Shown here one piece after another: positions 1 to 7,725 of a stretch of 64,000 nucleotides of DNA (positions are counted from its first letter, which is position 1; each line of letters opens with the position of its first letter). The DNA comes from an uncultured Bacteroidales bacterium (GTDB lineage Bacteria; Bacteroidota; Bacteroidia; Bacteroidales; UBA932), in NCBI GenBank assembly GCA_905235675.1, contig CAJONC010000013.1, positions 1 to 64,000 of the forward strand. The letters are read 5' to 3'. A program made the position numbers and the translations under genes. A model generated the notes under the pieces. That model was not told where the DNA came from. It did not search any database and worked only from the letters and a program-made list of their open reading frames with translations.

Positions 1-226
1 AACTGTCGGCCATCATACTAAGTTCACCGGGGTCGGCTTCGTTCAGCTGCCAGCCGGCCCAGCACTGAAGTACGCCTTCGTCATCGTAAGCGGCAAAATG
101 CCCCTGCAGATAGGCCAGCTCATCAGGCCTGACGAAGGTGCCGTCTTCGGCGTTGTCCTTCTGGCAGGACACAAATGCAAGTGTACCCAGCAAAAGGAAT
201 ACAAAAGTGAAAACGCTTTTTTTCAT
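1..226 (-). CDS. Lipoprotein, partial (3' end beyond window)
   Basis: Reading leftward from the ATG at 224-226, an open frame runs off the left edge without a stop. It starts MKKSVFTFVFLLLG and has a lipobox-like VSC followed by QKDN, so it looks like an exported lipoprotein anchored at about residue 21. The visible 75 residues match no family I recognise. It lies 26 bp downstream of the fimbrillin/FISUMP lipoprotein on the same strand, so it is probably the last gene of that transcript. The function is unknown. Confidence 0.7.
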   Translation of the reverse strand, partial: MKKSVFTFVFLLLGTLAFVSCQKDNAEDGTFVRPDELAYLQGHFAAYDDEGVLQCWAGWQLNEADPGELSMMADS

Positions 227-252
227 ATCTTATATCAATTATTATTCTTTAA

Positions 253-1950
253 CTATTCTTTGACGCAGCGGACAGGAAGGGCGATATATCGGTATTCATA
301 ATCAGATGTCCCCGGAGAACAATATGACCGATGCGGCGTAATATCCTTATTCGCATCCCTGGTCCAATACGTATCGCCATCGTAAACATACAACGAGTTG
401 CCCATATTGGTGAGATATCCGTAATTACAGGAAGTACCGGGAATATTGTCGGTGATTGACGGAACCCTGTACCCGGAAGGGCAGGGATCCCAAACCGTCT
501 TGCTGCCGCCTTCTCCCCACAAAGTGTCATCCTGACCGGAAGCACTTCCCGTGAACCAGTCAAATCCGCTGTCGATGCCTTCTATGAAATCGCAGGGATG
601 GGAAATGGAATAACTCAGCCCGTTTGTGCCTTGGTTTGCAGCATAGACCGATAATTCTTCCGTGAGAGGGTCTTTCCTGCCCCACTGGAAGTACAGCTGC
701 CCGCCCAGCGGCGGAAGGACATTCCCGGCGGGCTCCTCTGCCGTCACCCAGATCAGGTAGGACCAGAGGATGTTTTCATCGCGGTCCTTAATGGCCACCA
801 GGCTGCTGCCGGGCGTGCTGGAAGCTGTGACGGTAAGCGTGTTGTCGAAAAGACTGGCAGTAATAGGACTGCCGGAAGCACCATTGATGCCCGGCCCCCA
901 AAGCACATCGACCGAATTCGCCTCAGCAGCATTGGCCGGCAGACCGCTTCGATGCCAGGCACCGGCAATCTTGCGCGGACTCACGTCGAAGGAGACAGAA
1001 CTCTCAGCCCCCTCGGTCCTTAGGCAGAAGGTATTCTGCGGGCCATAGTAGGCTTGGGTGCAGTTGTCACGCCAAGTCATGCTCATGCGTTTATCCAAGG
1101 CCAAGGACTGCGTTTTTGATAAATCCTTGAATACTCCACGGGAGAAAGTTACACTGGGATCACTGGGATTATCGGGATCGACTAAAACTAATTCCCCATT
1201 TTGACTGTCAGTTTCCGCATAGATGGTCAGCCCCTTGCTGAAAGTGGTAGGCAGGATGACGATGTAATAATACGTATTTGCTGCGAAATATCCGCCATCC
1301 GGCGCCGTCAGTGTCACGATTTCCTCCGTTCCCGCCCCGGCTATCGGGTTCCCGCTACCATCAAAACTGAAACTGAAATCGCCGGCTATCTTCTCTCCGT
1401 TGTTGCCACGGATGCTGACGGACTTGATGTTTCTGTCTCCGCTCACTTTGAAGCGAAGGCCGCTGCAAACGTGTTTCAGCGCCACATTAGCTCCAGTGGC
1501 TTTGGCCGCAGTAATCAGTAGATTGTTTGCGAAAGAACCCGCCACGGCGGTCTGTGTGGCAGGAAGATTCATTCCTGCTACAGTAGTACCATCCGACGAG
1601 ATTGTTGCCGTTGAAGCGGGATAGAGCGTAATGAACTCATTGGAGGTCAAACCGGCAGGGGCTTCGCCTTTAAAATTTGCAGACGCTACTGGCTGGCTCG
1701 ATCCTTCTTTTGTGAACGGGTATCTCGTCCCATAATTGTCTATACTGGAATAGATGGAAACTTGTTCTTCGGCCACCCACAAGATTTTCGTGTCATCGTT
1801 GCCGTCGACCACCGTCTTGGTCCCGTCCCCATTCGGCATGGAGGCGCGCAGGGTTTGTTTCACCAGACCGGTAACCGGGTCGGGCGTTTCGGCCCGCTGG
1901 CAGGCCGTAAACAGAACGAAAAGTGCAAATATGAACTTATAAATCTTCAT
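253..1950 (-). CDS. Fimbrillin-like / FISUMP-domain surface lipoprotein
   Basis: A 565-residue exported protein. The N-terminus MKIYKFIFALFVLFTACQ is a lipoprotein signal with Cys at 17. Residues of about 30-280 look like a fimbrillin-family beta domain (TKTVVDGNDDTKILWVAEEQ, typical of Bacteroidales fimbrillin-like proteins). The C-terminal 150 residues carry the WGRKDP, DPCPSGYRVPS and YIALPVRCVKE pattern of the Fibrobacter succinogenes major paralogous (FISUMP) domain. A surface or adhesin role follows from the families; no substrate is visible. The start overlaps the end of a 52-residue small gene (1937-2095) by 14 bp, which suggests translational coupling. Two further FISUMP-ended proteins lie at 5758 and 62794. 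Confidence 0.8.
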   Translation of the reverse strand: MKIYKFIFALFVLFTACQRAETPDPVTGLVKQTLRASMPNGDGTKTVVDGNDDTKILWVAEEQVSIYSSIDNYGTRYPFTKEGSSQPVASANFKGEAPAGLTSNEFITLYPASTATISSDGTTVAGMNLPATQTAVAGSFANNLLITAAKATGANVALKHVCSGLRFKVSGDRNIKSVSIRGNNGEKIAGDFSFSFDGSGNPIAGAGTEEIVTLTAPDGGYFAANTYYYIVILPTTFSKGLTIYAETDSQNGELVLVDPDNPSDPSVTFSRGVFKDLSKTQSLALDKRMSMTWRDNCTQAYYGPQNTFCLRTEGAESSVSFDVSPRKIAGAWHRSGLPANAAEANSVDVLWGPGINGASGSPITASLFDNTLTVTASSTPGSSLVAIKDRDENILWSYLIWVTAEEPAGNVLPPLGGQLYFQWGRKDPLTEELSVYAANQGTNGLSYSISHPCDFIEGIDSGFDWFTGSASGQDDTLWGEGGSKTVWDPCPSGYRVPSITDNIPGTSCNYGYLTNMGNSLYVYDGDTYWTRDANKDITPHRSYCSPGTSDYEYRYIALPVRCVKE

Positions 1951-2095
1951 ATCTCAAAGATTCCGTGGTATTCCCGAACGGGTCGGTCGCCAAAATAACA
2001 AGCGTAAGGGACATGTCCATCAGCACATTTCCTGCCTCAAGGCAAAGAATGTCGCACAGGGGCGTCATATATGGGCTTCTCAGTTTTTCCACCAT
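1937..2095 (-). CDS. Small protein (52 aa) upstream of fimbrillin gene
   Basis: An ATG-started frame of 52 codons read leftward from 2095 to a TAA at 1937-1939. It begins MVEKLRSPYMTPLCDILCLE and ends RYEDL. A well-spaced promoter lies just upstream (2121-2151) and the frame overlaps the next gene's start by 14 bp. A second tiny gene at 4002-4133, also directly upstream of a fimbrillin-like gene, shares the spacing Y-[LM]-x-P-x-C-[DE]-x-[LI]. That recurrence is the main evidence that it is real. There is no signal peptide or known domain, and the function is unknown. It could be a leader peptide for the lipoprotein gene or a small structural or regulatory protein. Confidence 0.6.
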   Translation of the reverse strand: MVEKLRSPYMTPLCDILCLEAGNVLMDMSLTLVILATDPFGNTTESLRYEDL

Positions 2096-2120
2096 TTCAC
2101 ATGGAATGTAAAAAATCTTA

Positions 2121-2151
2121 CAAAATTAGTCAAAATTCCCTGAAATTCAAA
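2121..2151 (-). promoter_or_regulatory. Bacteroidota-type promoter for small ORF/fimbrillin operon
   Basis: On the minus strand TTTG (2151-2148) is followed after 19 nt by TAATTTTG (2128-2121), matching the Bacteroidota TTTG-N19-21-TAnnTTTG consensus. Transcription should start near 2115, about 20 nt before the small gene's ATG at 2095. Confidence 0.65.
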
Positions 2152-2305
2152 CTTTTGGCCTTGTATCTTTCATCATGTACAACATTTTGATTATTTTGTT
2201 TTTTGTTCACAAGAACACACAAATTGGGACGCTACCGAAGTCCGATGCTCCGTAGCGGTCAAAATACTGGCGCTCAAGTTGCTGTAAATCAACAGATTAA
2301 ACAAA

Positions 2306-2335
2306 TCTCTCCCCTCGAAAACCGAAGGGGAGAGA
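2306..2335 (-). terminator. Hairpin downstream of hepT
   Basis: Arms TCTCTCCCCT and AGGGGAGAGA flank a short loop and form a strong stem 42 bp beyond the hepT stop. There is no clear U-tract on either side, so this is a probable but not classic terminator of the mntA-hepT transcript. Confidence 0.5.
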
Positions 2336-2376
2336 ATGCGTCAAGTTCCTGTGCTACAAATAGTTAAGCGCCAGCG

Positions 2377-2715
2377 CTACTTAAGGTAACTCAGAATCTG
2401 GGATTTCAGAACCGGAAGATCCTGCTGAATCACATCCCATAGAATATCAAAATCTATCTGGTAATAATCGTGAACCAGTACGTGGCGCATTTTCTCAATA
2501 ACGGCCCATAGTGTCTCGGGATGGGATGACTTGAACTCGGGAGAAAGTTTATATACAGCTTCACCGATGACTTGAACATTGTGAACGACAGCGTGCAGAT
2601 GCAGGACATCACTAAGTAGTTCATCGTAGGAGAGTCCCTCGGTAAAATCCTCAATGTAGCCTATGGCTTCAAGGATATGCTGTAGTCGTCCACTATCTCT
2701 AACTGGCTCTCTCAT
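2377..2715 (-). CDS. hepT: HepT-like toxin (HEPN ribonuclease, DUF86)
   Basis: A 112-residue all-helical HEPN protein. The C-terminal half carries RHVLVHDYY at 77-85, the R-x4-H-x-Y signature of HepT toxins. Arg77 and His82 would form the RNase active site and Tyr84 is the residue that the partner antitoxin adenylylates in characterised systems. Its start overlaps the end of mntA by 17 bp, the usual antitoxin-first order. Its role is to cleave RNA (reported targets include tRNA or mRNA in homologues) unless modified by MntA. The family call is firm; activity in this organism is inferred. Confidence 0.88.
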   Translation of the reverse strand: MREPVRDSGRLQHILEAIGYIEDFTEGLSYDELLSDVLHLHAVVHNVQVIGEAVYKLSPEFKSSHPETLWAVIEKMRHVLVHDYYQIDFDILWDVIQQDLPVLKSQILSYLK

Positions 2716-2992
2716 AGACTAAGATTTTATCTTTTTCTGCGCTTTCACGGGCAAAAGGAAGAAGATTGCCTTCCACGACTAAATCAATAGGTCGCCCCAA
2801 AAGCTGCTCCAAATCGACAATCATACCGAAAAACTGCAGGCCCATATGGGAGTCAGGCGTAAGAGTGACTAGAATATCCACATCACTGTTCCCACTCTCT
2901 TCTCCACGGGAGAATGAGCCGAACACCCAAGCCTTCTCAACAGGTTTGGATTTGAAATAGTTACTGAGTATTCCCTTTACCTTTGCGTCCAT
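2699..2992 (-). CDS. mntA: MntA-like nucleotidyltransferase antitoxin
   Basis: A 97-residue minimal nucleotidyltransferase. GSFSRGEESGNSDVDILV at 25-42 contains the GS-x(n)-DxD motif (Asp37 and Asp39 bind Mg-ATP), and IDLVVEG later supplies the probable third acidic residue. In characterised MntA-HepT (type VII) pairs this enzyme transfers AMP onto the HepT tyrosine and so silences the toxin. Here it lies directly upstream of and overlaps hepT, and has its own good promoter at 3009-3039. The pair sits in the AT-richer part of the window, consistent with a mobile accessory module, although no integrase or repeat is visible. Confidence 0.88.
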   Translation of the reverse strand: MDAKVKGILSNYFKSKPVEKAWVFGSFSRGEESGNSDVDILVTLTPDSHMGLQFFGMIVDLEQLLGRPIDLVVEGNLLPFARESAEKDKILVYERAS

Positions 2993-3008
2993 ATCATATG
3001 GCTTTTCG

Positions 3009-3039
3009 CAAAAGTAAGAAAGTTTCCAATCTTTTCAAA
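3009..3039 (-). promoter_or_regulatory. Promoter of mntA-hepT
   Basis: On the minus strand TTTG (3039-3036), then 19 nt, then TACTTTTG (3016-3009), match the Bacteroidota -33/-7 consensus. The -7 box ends 17 nt before the mntA ATG at 2992, so the leader is very short. Confidence 0.6.
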
Positions 3040-3110
3040 GAGCGCTGTTTATATTTTCTATTTTATCTGTCGTATCATCGACGCGATGAAAGCAATTTCT
3101 TCTTGACATG

Positions 3111-3144
3111 AACCCCGAAAGTTAGACAAAAAACTTTCGGGGTT
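3111..3144 (-). terminator. 13-bp perfect hairpin after the fimbrillin-like gene
   Basis: Arms AACCCCGAAAGTT (3111-3123) and AACTTTCGGGGTT (3132-3144) are perfectly complementary around an 8-nt loop. The hairpin starts 12 bp after the stop of the frame-corrected fimbrillin gene. This position supports the view that the gene really ends at 3156 and not at the premature stop at 3293. Confidence 0.65.
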
Positions 3145-3155
3145 CGTGTGAACGG

Positions 3156-3997
3156 TTAAGGAGTAACAGTCCATGCGGGATCGTCAAGTGCAGGAAGTAC
3201 AAGAGCATCTCCATAATTGATTGTTCTCGTCTTCGTTGTCGTGTATGTAACGTCATCCGAAGTATCTGCTGTTCCTTTGGTGTCAGTGATTGTCAAGGTA
3301 TAAGGATGAGAAATGCCGTTATAATTAGTATACCGGAAAATATGATGCCTCCTTTATATACTATTCCATTGAATGCATCTCCGGGAGAAGAGTTTGACTG
3401 GCCGATTTCACCCTCTTCATCAACCAGGCCAAGTCTGGTTTTAAGAATATCATCACATGCGAACTGCAGGTTGTCCACATTGGCAGATTCTCCGGCCAGA
3501 AAGAATTGGACATATCCATTGGTCGGAACGGCCATATTGAGTGTGGCAGTCAAAACTCCAGCTGAAACAGTATATGGAACACTGTTACATTTCATATAGT
3601 AACCACATGTCGAATCAATGAAAACATACCACTTGAAATAGGAGTTGTATTGTATTTCAGAGAACGAACCCTGAGTATAAACCGCACTTAGGGTGCCGCT
3701 GGACGTGGCTGCAATCTCGGACTCCAGACTGCCCGTCCAGGCGGCGTTCCATTTGCCGCCGGCATAAGTCAGGGTCAGATATGCAGGGGTGGTATGATCC
3801 TCCGGTTTTCCGAAGAATACATAAACCTTGTCACCAGTCTCCCATCCGGTCTTGACGGCCTTGGTGTCCGTGGAGGTGATGATGTTGAGGTCCAGTTTAA
3901 GCGTCTGCTGTGGGGCGGAAACTTCCTCAATTTTGTTACAAGCGGCGAGAGCGATGAGCGCTACGCCGGCGATAGTGATTAGTGTAATTTTTTTCAT
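3156..3997 (-). pseudogene. Fimbrillin-like lipoprotein broken by a one-base frameshift
   Basis: The N-terminus MKKITLITIAGVALIALAAC is a lipoprotein signal (Cys20), followed by a fimbrillin-type segment with TKAVKTGWETGDKVYVFFG. In the raw sequence the frame stops at 3293 after an uncharacteristic hydrophobic tail (SGILIITAFLILIP). If one T is restored in the T4 run (AAAA at 3337-3340 on the plus strand), the frame continues RYTNYNGISHPYTLTITD and ends in ALDDPAWTVTP at 3156, just before a strong hairpin. The corrected protein is about 280 residues. This is either a true frameshift, phase variation at the short run, or an assembly error. The start at 3997 is chosen because the signal peptide begins there. 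It lies 4 bp after the tiny gene 4002-4133. Confidence 0.7.
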
Positions 3998-4001
3998 AAG
4001 G

Positions 4002-4133
4002 CTACCAGGGTTCTTCAGGGTTAAACGGTTCGATAAAGGTCGGCAAAAGATCACCACTTAACGCAATCACGCCTTCGAGGCGGACCGTGATTTCCTCGCA
4101 CTGTGGCGGGAGATACAATTCTTTTTCTTTCAT
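4002..4133 (-). CDS. Small protein (43 aa) upstream of fimbrillin-like gene
   Basis: ATG at 4131-4133, stop TAG at 4002-4004, 43 residues beginning MKEKELYLPPQCEEITVRLE and ending FNPEEPW. It ends 4 bp before the ATG of the following fimbrillin-like gene, and resembles the 52-residue protein at 1937-2095 in length, placement and the Y-[LM]-x-P-x-C-[DE] segment. It has no signal peptide and no known fold. The repeated arrangement argues for a coupled partner of fimbrillin-like lipoproteins, but its role is not established. Confidence 0.6.
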   Translation of the reverse strand: MKEKELYLPPQCEEITVRLEGVIALSGDLLPTFIEPFNPEEPW

Positions 4134-4210
4134 ATTCACATTGACGATTTTTGAGTTTGATGGTTGAACGTTTCTCTGCCAAATGTCGCTCTTCAGGGTA
4201 ACAATTTTGT

Positions 4211-4260
4211 AGTACTATGTGGCCAAAATGCCTATCTGATGCAAATTAGTACTTTAGTAC
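4211..4260. promoter_or_regulatory. AGTAC-containing repeats in divergent intergenic region
   Basis: The gap between the small/fimbrillin operon and the LuxR-type regulator holds AGTACT at 4211-4216 and a GTACT-TT-AGTAC inverted repeat at 4249-4260. Such symmetric sites between a regulator and a divergent target operon are candidates for operator sequence. Which protein binds is unknown; the adjacent LuxR-type protein is the obvious candidate. Confidence 0.35.
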
Positions 4261-4295
4261 CAATGCGATACGCGTGTAATTCAGTGAAAAATATC

Positions 4296-4303
4296 TATTT
4301 TTG
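4296..4303 (+). promoter_or_regulatory. -7 box of the LuxR-type regulator gene
   Basis: TATTTTTG matches TAnnTTTG and lies 16 nt before the ATG at 4320. No convincing -33 TTTG is present at the expected distance, so expression may need an activator. Confidence 0.45.
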
Positions 4304-4319
4304 TCACAAAGCATAGCTT

Positions 4320-5714
4320 ATGACCATTGCCACGCTCATAATTGCCCTGGTACTAACCCTGAAAGACGACCCGCTTGCGCAGGCAAAGCAGGTCTTGGAA
4401 CGTCAGGATATGGACAGGGCCACGGAGCTCGTCATCGGAGTCATCGACGACGCCCGCAAGGACGGTGACAAAACCCTGCAGGCCGAGGCGCTCTGCCTGC
4501 TTTCCACCATCGATTTCCGCACCTGGCGCGACGCGCAGGCCTGGGAGCACGCCTGCCAGGCGGAGGACCTTGCCAGGGAGGTGAAAAATGATACCCTCCT
4601 TGCAGACGCCCTCATCAACAAAGGCAAAATCTGCATCTACCAGAATATCGACGGGGAGGGCATCTATCGCGACGAGGAAGGCCTGGCCCATCTGCAGGAA
4701 GCCTGGCGGTACAGCGCCTCCAGCACAGCCCGTCAGGTGGAAATCCAGTACAACATCGCCCAGGCCTACATCGGGATGAACCGGCTCAACAATCCCATCG
4801 ACCGGCAAATCTACGCCCTGGCCGGGAAAGCCATCGAAAGGGGTGATTCCATCGCGAAGAAAGCGGGCCTTACACCTGCACAGACACAGGCTTTTGCGTA
4901 TAAGATAAGGTATTATCAGCAGGGCGGGAACTACGAAGGCGGCATCGAAGCCTGCCTGCAGACACTGGAACTGACCGCCGACGACAATTATCTGATGCAG
5001 AGCCAGATTTATGACCATCTGGTGGCGCTGTATGCGATGGGCGGGGACATGGACAAGGCCGTGGACGCCCATCAGCGCTGCATGAATGCCCAGCAGTTCT
5101 ACATGCAGCAGAAGTCCGACCAGCTGCTTCAGGAAATGGAGACAAGCTATCACACCAGGGAGATGAAAAGCCGTATTTCCACCCTGAAAGGTGGCATTCT
5201 GCTGCTCGCCGTCCTCCTGCTCCTCCTTGTCGCCGCCATCGTCTACATCATCCTGCTCAACCGCAGGGTTGTCCGGCAATCCCGCGAAATTGCCCTGGCC
5301 GCAGAAGTGAAGGACAGCCTGATGCATTTGATAGCCAGGGAATTCACAGACAAGGCTTCCTTCGAAAAAATGCAGGACTTTGCCGATAAAATATCCCGGA
5401 TGGACGATGAGCAGATCCGCGAATGGTGCAGGGATGCCTTCGCCGGCAAGGAGGAAGTGGCTGCGGAAGTGGGCGAATATCTGGTCTCCCTGCAGCGCAA
5501 GCGTCGGCAAAAGGCCATGGAGACGGGCCTTACGGATCGCGAAATGGAAGTGATACGCTGCTGCCGCGAAGGTCTCTCCAACAGCGAGATTGCCGACAGG
5601 ATGTTCCTGAGCGTCAACACGGTCAAGAACCACAAACAGCGCATCTTCGCCAAACTGGATGTGCGTTCCGTCTCCGAACTCCTCGCCGTCTCCGAAAAGA
5701 TAGGGATTATTTGA
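4320..5714 (+). CDS. TPR - transmembrane - LuxR-type transcriptional regulator
   Basis: 464 residues in three parts. The N-terminus is a hydrophobic leader (MTIATLIIALVLTL). A long helical TPR-like region follows to about 275, with repeated alanine-rich helix pairs such as AEALCLLSTIDF. Next are a strong transmembrane segment at about 288-312 (LLLAVLLLLLVAAIVYIILL), a cytoplasmic linker and a C-terminal LuxR/GerE helix-turn-helix (LTDREMEVIRCCREGLSNSE, then VNTVKNHKQRIFAKL). This layout is common in Bacteroidota and suggests a periplasmic TPR sensor signalling to DNA across the inner membrane. No phospho-receiver domain is present. Likely targets are the neighbouring surface lipoprotein genes, by proximity only. 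Confidence 0.8.
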   Translation: MTIATLIIALVLTLKDDPLAQAKQVLERQDMDRATELVIGVIDDARKDGDKTLQAEALCLLSTIDFRTWRDAQAWEHACQAEDLAREVKNDTLLADALINKGKICIYQNIDGEGIYRDEEGLAHLQEAWRYSASSTARQVEIQYNIAQAYIGMNRLNNPIDRQIYALAGKAIERGDSIAKKAGLTPAQTQAFAYKIRYYQQGGNYEGGIEACLQTLELTADDNYLMQSQIYDHLVALYAMGGDMDKAVDAHQRCMNAQQFYMQQKSDQLLQEMETSYHTREMKSRISTLKGGILLLAVLLLLLVAAIVYIILLNRRVVRQSREIALAAEVKDSLMHLIAREFTDKASFEKMQDFADKISRMDDEQIREWCRDAFAGKEEVAAEVGEYLVSLQRKRRQKAMETGLTDREMEVIRCCREGLSNSEIADRMFLSVNTVKNHKQRIFAKLDVRSVSELLAVSEKIGII

Positions 5715-5757
5715 GATACTCCAATCGTAATTAACTGAACATAAAAATATTAGCGCT

Positions 5758-7701
5758 ATGAAAAAAAGCTACATGATCCGCGTCAAAGCTGCTTTGACAT
5801 CAGTTCTCTGCGTTTTTTTGTCCGCTTTGCTGTCCGGCTGCACCGATACACAGAATCCCGATGTGCCGGAACCTGACGAACCGAAAACCGAAATTCAGCT
5901 GGAAAGCATAACCATTCAGTCTCGTTACACGACCATAAACCTGGAGGCAGGCGGAGACCCCATGACGCTGGGCGTGGCTATTGCTCCCCCCGATTATCCC
6001 GACCCTGTCGTAGAGTGGACGGCTGATTCCGACGTCGTCAGGCTTGAGCCGTCGGCCAACACCCTGGAATGTACGGTCTATCCCCTTGCGGAAGGTTCGG
6101 CCCGAATAGTCGTTTCCTGTGGCGGCAAGTCCGACAGCATTACGGCGTCGGTTGCTACACCCGCTCCGGCACCTGTGTATGAAAAAGCCAATTATGAAGA
6201 TTATCTCGGCGACTGGTATGTCTCCGGCACGCTGGGCGTGTACTTCCAGCAGTGGCATGAGATAGGACCGTACGATATGAAATACTGCATCAACGTCGCT
6301 CCGGACGCCGAAGGAACGGGCTACCGCATCACCCGCTGGGAAACACCGGCCACCATCAAGGATGCGCAGAACGCCTACTACAGCTGCCTGCATAAAGACA
6401 AAAACGGGCTGTGGCTCGACGACGTATATTCTTATTTCGGCCATACCGGATATTATTACCTCGCAGGTGTCGATATGTCGCTCGACGCAGGATACGATGA
6501 CGAAGAAGGGTATATGTATCTTCTTCCCCAGATCAGGTACATCAATTCCAGAAAGACGGAAACCATCGTCCTGAGCGTATCCCGCGGCGAAGTCGGCAGC
6601 CACGGCTTCACCAATCCCACCAGCGGGAACCAGATCGCCCAGTTCAGGAAACTGTCTGACGGGACGGTATCCGTCGTTTCTCCTGACGGCGCTACCAGGG
6701 CCACTGCGATGGGCTACATGAACCTCGACCCCGAATTGTACTATGTCGTCGCCAAAACGATATACAACAATCTCCCCGACTTCCCGCTGGTGATGACAAA
6801 GGCCTCCGGCGTCGCGACCGGCGTGAAAATCAACGAAATCATCGCTGGTACCAGCCAGATTTCCATCCTGGAGGAAGGGAAAACTCTCCAGGCCACGGCC
6901 ACCCTCGCTCCGGAAACGGCCGACCCTTCGCACCTTGAATGGTACTCCACCGACCCTGCCGTGGCGACAGTGGATGCTTCAGGGCTTATAACGGCCGTCT
7001 GTACCGGTGCCACCGACATCGTGGCCTATGCCGACGGCGCATGGTCGAGGGCGAACGTTACCGTCGTCAAGCCGGCCGTCTATAACGCGCCCTCCGAAGC
7101 AGTGGATCTCGGGCTCAGCGTGAAATGGGCGCCGTACAACGTCGGCGCCACCGCTCCCGAAGACTACGGCGGATACTACGCCTGGGCCGAAACGGACATC
7201 AAGTACTATGGGACTTATAAATATGCTGAAGAAGGCAGATTTGACCGTAACGGCAACCCCTCTGCCAACGGCCCCTATACCAGCAGGCCCACGAAGTACC
7301 TTGGTCAGGAAGACCATCTTGAAAACTCTGATGACGCCGCCCGCGTCCATTGGGGAAGCGGCTGGAGGATGCCCACCAAGGATGAGATTAACGAACTGAA
7401 GGAAAAATGCACCCGTCAGAATGAAAGGCTGAACGGAGTGGACGGCGTCCGTATCACCGGGCCAAGCGGCAACAGCATCTTTGTCCCTTATGCCGGCTAT
7501 ATCAGCATGGCGGAATTGAAGAGCGCGGGACAAGTTCTGATATTGTGGAGCGATACGGGTTTCCGTCCTTACGACCCTACCCCTTACCAAGCCAGTGCCT
7601 ATTACTATAGCACCAACTCAACCGACGTAGCCGGAGGATATGATGCTTCGGTAGGAGTGGACGGCCGTGCATTGGGCGCGAGCATCCGGCCGGTGAAGTA
7701 G
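5758..7701 (+). CDS. Ig-like (BIG2) and FISUMP-like surface lipoprotein
   Basis: A 647-residue exported lipoprotein with signal and lipobox ending LLSGC at residue 28. Residues of about 45-135 resemble an Ig-like fold. A clear bacterial Ig-like group 2 domain follows near 360-440 (LEWYSTDPAVATVDASGLIT). The C-terminal about 190 residues begin AVDLGLSVKWAPYNVGATAP and contain GWRMPTKDEINELKEKC, ending ASIRPVK. This is the FISUMP-like module, also seen in the protein at 62794 (AIDMGLSVKWANANLGATAP). It follows the LuxR-type regulator by 43 bp, so they may be cotranscribed. The role is presumably cell-surface binding; no catalytic motif is visible. Confidence 0.8.
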   Translation: MKKSYMIRVKAALTSVLCVFLSALLSGCTDTQNPDVPEPDEPKTEIQLESITIQSRYTTINLEAGGDPMTLGVAIAPPDYPDPVVEWTADSDVVRLEPSANTLECTVYPLAEGSARIVVSCGGKSDSITASVATPAPAPVYEKANYEDYLGDWYVSGTLGVYFQQWHEIGPYDMKYCINVAPDAEGTGYRITRWETPATIKDAQNAYYSCLHKDKNGLWLDDVYSYFGHTGYYYLAGVDMSLDAGYDDEEGYMYLLPQIRYINSRKTETIVLSVSRGEVGSHGFTNPTSGNQIAQFRKLSDGTVSVVSPDGATRATAMGYMNLDPELYYVVAKTIYNNLPDFPLVMTKASGVATGVKINEIIAGTSQISILEEGKTLQATATLAPETADPSHLEWYSTDPAVATVDASGLITAVCTGATDIVAYADGAWSRANVTVVKPAVYNAPSEAVDLGLSVKWAPYNVGATAPEDYGGYYAWAETDIKYYGTYKYAEEGRFDRNGNPSANGPYTSRPTKYLGQEDHLENSDDAARVHWGSGWRMPTKDEINELKEKCTRQNERLNGVDGVRITGPSGNSIFVPYAGYISMAELKSAGQVLILWSDTGFRPYDPTPYQASAYYYSTNSTDVAGGYDASVGVDGRALGASIRPVK

Positions 7702-7725
7702 GCTTCCGGGGAGCCTGGAACTGCT

